Below, piece by piece: positions 7,069-11,741 of a stretch of DNA of 12,910 nucleotides. Positions within the stretch are counted from its first letter, which is position 1, and every line of letters begins with the position of its first letter. A program made the position numbers and the translations under genes. The DNA is from Methanosarcinales archaeon. GTDB taxonomy: Archaea; Halobacteriota; Syntropharchaeia; Alkanophagales; Methanospirareceae. The notes under the pieces were generated by a model. The model was not told where the DNA came from, searched no databases, and was given only the letters and a program-made list of their open reading frames with translations. The DNA lies in contig JAODGF010000003.1 of NCBI GenBank assembly GCA_025464645.1, positions 1-12,910 on the forward strand, written 5' to 3'.

Positions 7069-7228
7069 ATTCTTCGCCGCTCTTGTTCTCTTGCGTTCCG
7101 GGTATTTCACACTTGAAGAGGTGAAAAAGATAATACCTCCATTTGGATTGATACTTGCTTCTTTCAGGGCTATTTATGGGGAAAAAAGGATGAAAAAGAG
7201 AATGCAAGAGATATTCTTTCAAAGATAG
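7037..7228 (+). CDS. Short ORF, possibly 5' part of a frameshifted PIN protein
   Basis: A 63-codon frame starting at an ATG inside the previous gene. Its first 31 residues (FFAALVLLRSGYFTLEEVKK at 12-31) look like genuine protein: a hydrophobic helix and then an amphipathic one, reminiscent of small antitoxin N termini. The rest, from about 7141, overlaps the PIN-domain reading frame and is probably only its shadow. No ribosome binding site is close to the ATG. AGGAGG at 6983-6988 lies 48 bases upstream and is followed in this frame only by a rare ATT codon at 6995. The likely readings are a separate 63-residue protein, or the N-terminal extension of the PIN protein joined by a -1 shift at about 7121-7129. 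Confidence 0.4.
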   Translation: MFWKRKGGKAKFFAALVLLRSGYFTLEEVKKIIPPFGLILASFRAIYGEKRMKKRMQEIFFQR

Positions 7229-7632
7229 AATCAAATGTTAGGAAGAACCCCGATATTAACGTCAAGATACCTTTTATCGTAGTTGGGGAATTGATAAATA
7301 ACCTTATTCGAGAAAACTTTGAGCAAAGAGTTACAGAAGAGATTATGTATAAGTTTTTTGAGCTACGGAAGGATTTGAACGCAGACACTATTCCACCAAA
7401 TAAATGCTGTTATGCTAAAGCTAAATCATTGACTGTTCAAGACGATTATTTTGGTGAACATGCTCTCACAGATACCTTCATAGTTTCATGCGCCCTTTGT
7501 GATCCGGATTCATCACATTTATTGACTACTGACAGTAGATTGCTGGAATCGGAATTACTGAAAAGGATTGAAAAAGATATGCGAGCAAATAATGAGAGGA
7601 ATCGGCGATTAAGAATAACGGCAGAAATTTGA
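7141..7632 (+). CDS. PIN-domain nuclease, start codon unclear
   Basis: Reading in this frame gives a complete PIN domain of about 163 residues, a VapC-like Mg-dependent RNase fold. All four acidic active-site residues are visible, counting from the Ile codon at 7141: D4 in IWIDTCFF, E50 in PFIVVGELI, D111 in ALTDTFIVSCAL and D131 in LLTTDSRLL. Spacing is normal for the family. The frame is closed by TGA at 7114-7116, and no ATG, GTG or TTG occurs between that stop and the first PIN residues; the first canonical start is a TTG at 7291, which would delete D4 and E50. GAGGTGA at 7118-7124 is a good ribosome binding site. Expression may need a -1 frameshift from the preceding ORF, initiation at ATT 7141, or the sequence may carry an indel. 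Its stop lies two bases from that of the convergent YwgA-like gene. Confidence 0.6.
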   Translation: MWIDTCFFQGYLWGKKDEKENARDILSKIESNVRKNPDINVKIPFIVVGELINNLIRENFEQRVTEEIMYKFFELRKDLNADTIPPNKCCYAKAKSLTVQDDYFGEHALTDTFIVSCALCDPDSSHLLTTDSRLLESELLKRIEKDMRANNERNRRLRITAEI

Positions 7633-7634
7633 GT

Positions 7635-8114
7635 TTAAGCGACAATCAATTTAATGCTTTTTAACTCTTCACATACACGATGAATCTTTTTAACATCGGT
7701 AGCACTCTTTATATCACACGATGTGGATACAACCTTTTCTATTAGTTCAGCACCATGAAATTTTTTCCGATACCTATCATAGACCGAGAGGATAGTTGCA
7801 GCTATCTCAAGCCACTTTGCATCCTTCCCTTCTACTACATTTAAGAACTTTTCGATATTAAGCCCCTTAAGCTCTTTTATATAATCCCCTTTATATAATG
7901 AATAGGAGTCAGCTAATTTGTAATAGTCATCAGCAAGAGCCGGCGAATAAGGTCCCTTAAGATAGATACTATGCAAATAACCAAGATTAAGACCTAAGAA
8001 CTTAGCGATGAGCACATACTTTTGTAGCATTAGCCGGTGTTCAAATTTTTCAATGTCGAATCTGAATCCTGCTTCCTTTTCAAGAAATTTCATAAACGGC
8101 AACAATTTTCTCAT
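7635..8114 (-). CDS. YwgA-like (DUF4065/Panacea-related) protein
   Basis: A 159-residue soluble helical protein. Residues 27-66 carry the pattern of YwgA-like and DUF4065-type proteins: RLMLQKYVLIAKFLGLNL, then YLHSIYLKGPYSPALADDYY, in which the QK...G....(Y/W)..GPYSP...DY signature is easy to see. The remainder is helical without catalytic motifs. Related Panacea-domain proteins act as antitoxins or adaptor proteins and often sit near phage or defence genes; that role here is inference. The ATG at 8114 is supported by GGAGG seven bases upstream (complement of 8122-8126) and a TATA-like AATAAATAATTATA on the minus strand near 8151-8164. It is convergent with the PIN gene with a two-base gap, and divergent from trmY. 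Confidence 0.55.
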   Translation of the reverse strand: MRKLLPFMKFLEKEAGFRFDIEKFEHRLMLQKYVLIAKFLGLNLGYLHSIYLKGPYSPALADDYYKLADSYSLYKGDYIKELKGLNIEKFLNVVEGKDAKWLEIAATILSVYDRYRKKFHGAELIEKVVSTSCDIKSATDVKKIHRVCEELKSIKLIVA

Positions 8115-8150
8115 CGTACCCCCTCCTTCTCTTACCTTTTTAATACCCCC

Positions 8151-8182
8151 TATAATTATTTATTCAATATCCTTTAAATATA
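8151..8182. promoter_or_regulatory. Divergent promoter pair, YwgA-like gene and trmY
   Basis: On the plus strand TTTAAATATA (8173-8182) is a good TATA box, predicting a start near 8204 and a short leader with AGGTGA at 8205-8210. On the minus strand the AT-rich run 8151-8164 is placed to start the YwgA-like message near 8131, leaving a leader with GGAGG. The two promoters are only about 20 bases apart, so they may interfere. Confidence 0.5.
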
Positions 8183-8214
8183 TTTTTGGATCATCTGAGA
8201 AAAAAGGTGAGATA

Positions 8215-8331
8215 ATGCCGCTAAAGCCGAAGATAATAGAATGCAAAAAATGTGGAGATGAGACAATTCATCCTATATGCGAGGAAAGCCGTAACAAGTC
8301 CAGATTTCTCTTTGGACGACCTGCCGGGTAG
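8215..8331 (+). CDS. 38-residue zinc-ribbon-like ORF overlapping trmY start
   Basis: An ATG at 8215 follows an excellent ribosome binding site, AGGTGA, four bases upstream and close to the predicted transcript start. The frame reads MPLKPKIIECKKCGDETIHP and continues to 38 residues, stopping at 8329-8331, 80 bases inside trmY in another frame. The first 20 residues look like the start of a real zinc-ribbon protein (CKKCG, then His and Cys). The remainder, which is the out-of-frame reading of trmY, does not. It could be a regulatory upstream ORF coupled to trmY, a small metal-binding peptide, or the remnant of a zinc-ribbon gene truncated when trmY was joined here. The ribosome binding site is the strongest evidence. 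Confidence 0.42.
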   Translation: MPLKPKIIECKKCGDETIHPICEESRNKSRFLFGRPAG

Positions 8332-8851
8332 TGGAGGCAGGATGGATCTCGTTGCAAGATGTATCTGCAACGCGCTATGGATAAGCCATGATTTGAGAAG
8401 AGATTCCTGTATTCATGTAGTCGCATGCGGTAGTCCTAACCCACCGGTGGTCATCTCCCTTTACGGGGACAGGTTAAGGAACGTATCGCCAGACGAGAGG
8501 AACATAGCAGCATGGATAAAGAAAGCGTTGGCATCAAAGAGACGGAATCCAGGGATAAACATACGCAAACTCAGTTTTCAGCAGTTGGTCGAGGAGTTAG
8601 TATCAGAAGGAAACTTCTTTTATATCTTACATGAGCAAGGCAGGGATATAGCACGAGTAAAGCTAAAAGATGATTCGGTATTTGTTCTCGGCGATCATAT
8701 AGGGCTGCCGGGAGAAGAAGAGAAGTTTGTTGCGCGATTTGAACATGAGAAAATATCGCTTGGCACTACATCTTATCTTGCGTCACAATGCATCACCGTG
8801 CTGCATTATGAGCTGGATAAAAAAAGTAGTATTTGTATAGCTGGAGAATAA
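8258..8851 (+). CDS. trmY: tRNA (pseudouridine-54 N1)-methyltransferase TrmY
   Basis: A 197-residue SPOUT-class enzyme that methylates pseudouridine 54 of archaeal tRNAs to m1-pseudouridine, the archaeal substitute for T54 in the T-loop; cytoplasmic. Family sequence is clear from the first residue: RQFILYARKA at 2-11, FSLDDLPGSGGRMDLVARC at 17-35, WISHDLRRDS, VVACGSPNPP and VSPDERNIAAWIKKAL. The C-terminal trefoil-knot SAM site has FVLGDHIGLP (142-151) and ISLGTTSYLASQCITVLHYEL (166-186, the usual knot sequence). The ATG at 8258 is preferred because TrmY proteins begin close to the RxFILYARKA motif; GTG at 8252 is the alternative and a stop at 8237 closes the frame upstream. Neither has a good Shine-Dalgarno, so translation may depend on the overlapping small ORF at 8215. 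Confidence 0.92.
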   Translation: MRQFILYARKAVTSPDFSLDDLPGSGGRMDLVARCICNALWISHDLRRDSCIHVVACGSPNPPVVISLYGDRLRNVSPDERNIAAWIKKALASKRRNPGINIRKLSFQQLVEELVSEGNFFYILHEQGRDIARVKLKDDSVFVLGDHIGLPGEEEKFVARFEHEKISLGTTSYLASQCITVLHYELDKKSSICIAGE

Positions 8852-8960
8852 ATCCCAATGTCAAATACTACCAAATCTCAAGTAAATCCCAATTTCCAAA
8901 TCCCAAAGAGAAAGGATAAGCAAAGTTGGTAGTATTGGAATATATTGGGAATTTGGATTT
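8826..8960. repeat. Nested and competing inverted repeats in convergent gap
   Basis: The gene-free gap between trmY and the tRNA contains a nested inverted repeat. TCCCAAT (8853-8859) pairs with ATTGGGA (8944-8950), and inside it AATACTACCAA (8864-8874) pairs perfectly with TTGGTAGTATT (8926-8936). The segment CAAATACTAC (8862-8871) can instead pair with GTAGTATTTG (8826-8835) inside the end of trmY. A further CCCAA/CCAAAT-rich segment at 8884-8901 is an imperfect inverse of 8943-8960. It could be a bidirectional terminator for the convergent units, or a small palindromic mobile element. No open reading frame or known element is recognised. Confidence 0.6.
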
Positions 8961-8995
8961 TTAATGGAGCTGAACATCCATGAGAAATAAAACCA

Positions 8996-9070
8996 TGCTC
9001 CGGTCGGGATTTGAACCCGAGTCCTCGGCTCGAAAGGCCGAAATGATTGGCCGAGCTACACTACCGGAGC
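8996..9070 (-). tRNA. tRNA-Glu (anticodon TTC)
   Basis: A complete 75-base tRNA on the minus strand. The acceptor stem is GCTCCGG pairing with CCGGAGC and the discriminator base is A. The anticodon stem TCGGC/GCCGA encloses the loop CTTTCGA with anticodon TTC, so it reads GAA and GAG. The T-arm is TCGGG-TTCAAAT-CCCGA. No CCA is encoded at the 3' end and no intron is seen. It lies 120 bases downstream of rpl12 on the same strand; no clear TATA box lies 25-30 bases before it, so cotranscription with rpl12 is possible. Confidence 0.95.
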
Positions 9071-9079
9071 AAATAAAAT

Positions 9080-9182
9080 CTTTCTAAAGAAAGCGATTTT
9101 CAGGAAAGACTTTTTACTTCGCAAAAGCCTTTACGGAAAAAAAACATGGTTTCTTTGGTAAAGCTTTCTTTTTAAAAGAAAG
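9080..9182 (-). terminator. Terminator-like region after rpl12
   Basis: Between rpl12 and the tRNA gene the minus strand has a hairpin sequence with arms CTTTC/GAAAG and a complementary AT centre (9164-9182), a run of eight T (complement of 9137-9144), and a second CTTTC/GAAAG repeat at 9080-9093. T-runs are the usual archaeal termination signal, so 9137-9144 is the likely end of the rpl12 message; the small repeats may be processing signals before the tRNA. Confidence 0.45.
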
Positions 9183-9190
9183 GTTTGTTG

Positions 9191-9532
9191 TTAGCCGAAC
9201 AAAGAAGAAAGTCCTTCCATCCCTGTCTCTTCTGCTTTCTCCTCCTCTTCTTCTTTCTTCTTCTCCTCCTCTTTCTTCCCTGGCTTTTCTACCTCTGGTG
9301 CTTCCGGTGCTTGAGCGGGCATTGGCGACGGTGCCATCACTGATGGAGCGTAAGCAGGCTGGGCTTGTGCCATCGCCTCATCTATGTTGACCTCGCTAAG
9401 AGCGGATATCAGTGCTTTTACTCGCCCCTTATCTGGAGCAACCCCCGCAGCCTCCATCACCGCAGTTATTCCATCCTCTGTAACCGCTTTACCCGAATTA
9501 TGCAAGAGCAATGCAGCATATATATATTCCAT
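9191..9532 (-). CDS. rpl12: Ribosomal protein P1 (archaeal L12)
   Basis: The acidic stalk protein of the archaeal large ribosomal subunit (aP1/L12), which binds P0 and recruits elongation factors. At 113 residues it is of usual length. The N-terminal dimerisation domain is typical: MEYIYAALLLHNSGKAVTED at 1-20, then AAGVAPDKGRVKALISALSEVNIDEA (28-53 region). An Ala/Pro hinge follows, then a very charged Glu/Lys tail, and the conserved end GMEGLSSLFG that contacts factors. GGAGGT lies about 11 bases before the ATG. A TATA box overlaps the stop codon of the upstream gene. Usually this gene follows rpl11-rpl1-rpl10; here it is separated from them and follows an unrelated DUF2325 gene, so it has its own promoter. 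Confidence 0.95.
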   Translation of the reverse strand: MEYIYAALLLHNSGKAVTEDGITAVMEAAGVAPDKGRVKALISALSEVNIDEAMAQAQPAYAPSVMAPSPMPAQAPEAPEVEKPGKKEEEKKKEEEEEKAEETGMEGLSSLFG

Positions 9533-9587
9533 CTCTTCGTTCTACCTCCTTCTCTTTTTCCTTTATGTTCTGTACTCTATTTTACTT

Positions 9588-9601
9588 TTATTAAATATAA
9601 A
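9588..9601 (-). promoter_or_regulatory. rpl12 promoter, TATA box within upstream gene's 3' end
   Basis: On the minus strand TTTATATTTAATA gives a strong TATA box that spans the last codons and stop of the upstream DUF2325 gene (stop at 9591-9593). The predicted transcript start is near 9569, leaving a leader of about 37 bases with GGAGGT. Confidence 0.6.
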
Positions 9602-10844
9602 CTTGTGCAGCGAAATTCATCAACCCGCGCTTAAGCGCACTCAAACCAGAACTGCGAAGGAAATAGCAGGGTTTACTCCTTAATTTACATGCTTCTTTAA
9701 TCATTCGACAGGCATTGTGACTGTTTATATCCACGGGGCAGAATATCACGTCATTTTTTTCCACAAGACTTTCTATCGCTCTTTTCCCCCTCTCGCAGTG
9801 CCCGCAGTGGTAACAGAAAAGACAACCGAAAGATTCTGCCATTTCCTTGTAGCACGTTTCAAGCGACTCCACACCGCCGACATAAGCCACTCTCACGCCT
9901 TTAAGCTGGGGTAACACCTCCATTTCCTTGCTCAATTCGTTGCCATTGCTGATACAATTGCAAGCAGAAGCTGCGAGATTCATCCCCTTTTTCCTGTTGA
10001 AATCAAAATTAGAAGCTGCCGCAGCAGACATCTTAATTAACTCTGCGTTATCTTTACTCAACCTTTTTACCTCTTCTCTTAAAAGCTCTATTTCCGCTTT
10101 CATCGAGTCAATTTGCTCAAACGCCGCTTCTCCTCCCAGTCCCTCTACCTTTCTCCTTAAACTCTCATTCAATCGCTTCTGCTCTTCCAATTCTTGAACA
10201 AGCAGGATTTTATCTGCTTTAATTGCTTCACGCTCTGAGATTAGCTCCTCTCTCTTCTGCTCTAACCTTTTATAGTTCCGTTGAAGCTTTTCTCTTGATT
10301 CGATGGCTGAACTTAGCTCCTCTGTTATGTCTTCCACTTTACCTCCTGGCAATTTACGGGAAAGTTCATCGTAAAATCGCAAAGCCTGATGCTCTTTTAG
10401 ATGAACCGCAGAGAAAACCCTCGTCTCGATTGCTTTGCCTTTATTTTCACCTCTATTTCCATTGCGTGCCGCAAACCAGATAAGAGCAGAGATAGGGACG
10501 TCTGTAAAAGTGTTTTCGGTTCCCTCTTTACCTTCCAAAAACGCACAGATTTTTTGTGGATCGAAAATTCCTGCACATCTCTTGTATGGTGCAAATTGCT
10601 TTTCCAGCATCTTTTCTACTCGCTTAGCATGCTGATTTTGTGTCTGGCATATCTGTGCCAGCTGCTGATGCATATCAAATGCTGCTGAAAACTGGCTGTC
10701 ATGTTTAAGTTTCAAGTCTTTAAATATTCTCCTCAGACCCTTCTCGTCGAAACTTAACCCCAGAAGTCGACAGATTGTAAAAGACTGAAATTCCCATATC
10801 CTTCTCTTTCCGTTTCCGTTTCCCCTCCCTTTTCCCTCTGCCAT
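9591..10844 (-). CDS. Coiled-coil protein with C-terminal DUF2325 domain, cysteine-rich
   Basis: A 417-residue soluble protein. Residues 1-165 form an N-terminal domain of unknown type starting with a Gly/Lys/Arg-rich basic stretch. Residues 170-275 are a long coiled coil (heptads through REKLQRNYKRLEQKREEL and EIELLREEVKRLSK). Residues 315-410 are a DUF2325 domain: KGVRVAYVGG, a central VEKNDVIFCPVDINSHNACR and C-terminal KPCYFLRSSGLSALKRGL. Within it lies C341-x2-C344-x2-C347-x2-C350, a motif able to bind an iron-sulfur cluster or zinc, with further cysteines at 331, 369, 379, 386 and 393. GGGAGGAT sits just before the ATG at 10844. The gene follows a 54-aa gene whose promoter holds a probable DtxR-type box, suggesting metal-controlled expression. 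DUF2325 function is not established; binding of a nucleotide or metal is a guess. Confidence 0.75.
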   Translation of the reverse strand: MAEGKGRGNGNGKRRIWEFQSFTICRLLGLSFDEKGLRRIFKDLKLKHDSQFSAAFDMHQQLAQICQTQNQHAKRVEKMLEKQFAPYKRCAGIFDPQKICAFLEGKEGTENTFTDVPISALIWFAARNGNRGENKGKAIETRVFSAVHLKEHQALRFYDELSRKLPGGKVEDITEELSSAIESREKLQRNYKRLEQKREELISEREAIKADKILLVQELEEQKRLNESLRRKVEGLGGEAAFEQIDSMKAEIELLREEVKRLSKDNAELIKMSAAAASNFDFNRKKGMNLAASACNCISNGNELSKEMEVLPQLKGVRVAYVGGVESLETCYKEMAESFGCLFCYHCGHCERGKRAIESLVEKNDVIFCPVDINSHNACRMIKEACKLRSKPCYFLRSSGLSALKRGLMNFAAQVYI

Positions 10845-10859
10845 TCTTTATCCTCCCGA

Positions 10860-11024
10860 CTACGAAGCTTGATAAAGCGGATAACCTTCAATAAACCACG
10901 AGCCTAACTCACGTTTTATCCCATCAACCCTTTCGTCCAGGTCCTCTTCTTTTTCTAACTTGGAGGTATTCTGAAGCAGCCTTATCAGCTCCTTCATCAG
11001 TCTTGTCAGTTCCATCGCGTTCAT
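10860..11024 (-). CDS. Small helical protein, 54 residues, unknown
   Basis: This gene on the minus strand runs from the ATG at 11024 to TAG at 10860-10862. It reads MNAMELTRLMKELIRLLQNT, then an acidic segment (SKLEKEEDLDERVDGIKREL) and an aromatic end GSWFIEGYPLYQAS. The composition and helix pattern look like real protein, with one or two amphipathic helices. It ends 15 bases before the DUF2325 gene, whose ribosome binding site lies in that gap, so the two form an operon and may form a complex. A second Met codon at 11015 could be the true start, because a TATA-like TTTTTAAAA at about 11040-11048 is very close to 11024. The DtxR-type box at 11049-11062 lies immediately upstream of that TATA. 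Confidence 0.6.
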   Translation of the reverse strand: MNAMELTRLMKELIRLLQNTSKLEKEEDLDERVDGIKRELGSWFIEGYPLYQAS

Positions 11025-11048
11025 CGCGTTACTCGCCCTTTTAAAAAT

Positions 11049-11062
11049 TTAGGTTGCCCTAA
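11049..11062 (-). promoter_or_regulatory. Probable DtxR-family operator before the DUF2325 operon
   Basis: TTAGG-TTGC-CCTAA is a near-perfect inverted repeat with a four-base centre, resembling the TTAGG...CCTAA core of DtxR/IdeR/MntR boxes. It matches the box in the regulator's own promoter. It abuts the probable TATA box (about 11040-11048) on its upstream side, where bound repressor would block TBP/TFB. More TTAGG or CCTAA half-sites lie at 11083, 11104 and 11133. Confidence 0.6.
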
Positions 11063-11149
11063 CTATTGGAGAATTATGAATATTAGGCACATAAATAATA
11101 TCCCCTAAAAAGGTTCGATTTTCTTTGAAAAACCTAAATAAGTTCGGGT

Positions 11150-11626
11150 TTAGCTGGATAACCGATGTTCTCTCTCTTTTCGTTTCCCTTCATCGCAGGG
11201 ATGTATCCCCGTCTTGCAGAATATCTCAAAGTGCTCCAGCCACTGCGGATAATCAGGTGCGGATTGTACAAAGTTCACCAGGTTCTTTACCTGTTCTATT
11301 GTTTTCGGGTCCAATTCGTGCTCGATTATGCAAGCATCTTTGTTTGCTATCTCTTCAGGCACTTTTATTATTTCCAGGAACGCCCTTATCATAGTATGCC
11401 GCCCCCATACTGCTTTTCCTATCTTTTCCCCTTTTGGTGTTAAGGTCACGCCATCGTATTTTCGATATTCAACGAAACCCATGTCATTCAACCTCCGTAC
11501 CATCTCCACAACGCTTGAGGGCGTAACACCTAAAGCAAGTGCAATATCCTTTATCCTCGCATACCCCTTCTCTTCCGCAATGTTCAGAATCGCCTCGAGA
11601 TAGTCTTCTGCTTTTCTACTTAGCAT
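11150..11626 (-). CDS. DtxR/MntR-family metal-dependent repressor
   Basis: A 158-residue regulator that in this family represses metal-uptake or metal-related genes when Fe(II) or Mn(II) is bound. Residues 1-65 are the winged helix (KAEDYLEAILNIAEEKGYAR, recognition helix VTPSSVVEMVRRL at 34-46, wing GVTLTPKGE). Residues 66-140 are the dimerisation and metal-binding domain. Metal ligands seen: Asp8, Glu11, His77, Cys99, Glu102 and His103. Asp8 is as in MntR, whereas Cys99 corresponds to the Cys of DtxR/IdeR and replaces the Glu of MntR. The metal specificity is therefore uncertain, perhaps iron. No C-terminal SH3-like domain is present, as in MntR-type members, but there is a short tail with one more Cys/His patch (FCKTGIHPCDEGK). 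An operator lies in its own promoter, and the next operon has a matching one. Confidence 0.9.
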   Translation of the reverse strand: MLSRKAEDYLEAILNIAEEKGYARIKDIALALGVTPSSVVEMVRRLNDMGFVEYRKYDGVTLTPKGEKIGKAVWGRHTMIRAFLEIIKVPEEIANKDACIIEHELDPKTIEQVKNLVNFVQSAPDYPQWLEHFEIFCKTGIHPCDEGKRKEREHRLSS

Positions 11627-11638
11627 ACTCTAATATTA

Positions 11639-11660
11639 TTAGGGTACCCTATATTTAAAC
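11639..11660 (-). promoter_or_regulatory. Autoregulatory operator and TATA box of the DtxR-family gene
   Basis: TAGGGTACCCTA (11640-11651) is a perfect 12-base palindrome and, read as TTAGG-GTAC-CCTAT, matches the box at 11049-11062. It sits between the TATA box TTTAAATATA (minus strand, 11650-11659) and the ATG at 11626, where bound repressor would cover the transcript start. Confidence 0.7.
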
Positions 11661-11741
11661 CTTTCATCTCTATAAGTTCTTCATCTATCTTTATACTTCA
11701 ATCAAGAAAAATGTTAAAAGTGTAAACGAGACGTGCATGAA

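Noticed and set aside
8008..8331. 107-codon frame reading from inside the YwgA-like gene to the zinc-ribbon-like ORF
   Set aside because: The upstream part is antisense to the YwgA-like gene and includes its promoter. Only the part from the ATG at 8215, after AGGTGA, is plausible.
8826..8990. Insertion sequence or integrase-linked attachment site next to the tRNA gene
   Set aside because: No transposase or integrase frame is nearby and no partial duplicate of the tRNA 3' end was noticed. Only the inverted repeats themselves are supported.
9384..9683. 99-codon plus-strand frame opposite rpl12
   Set aside because: Antisense to a certain ribosomal protein gene and the end of the DUF2325 gene; Ser/Leu-rich shadow sequence without a ribosome binding site.
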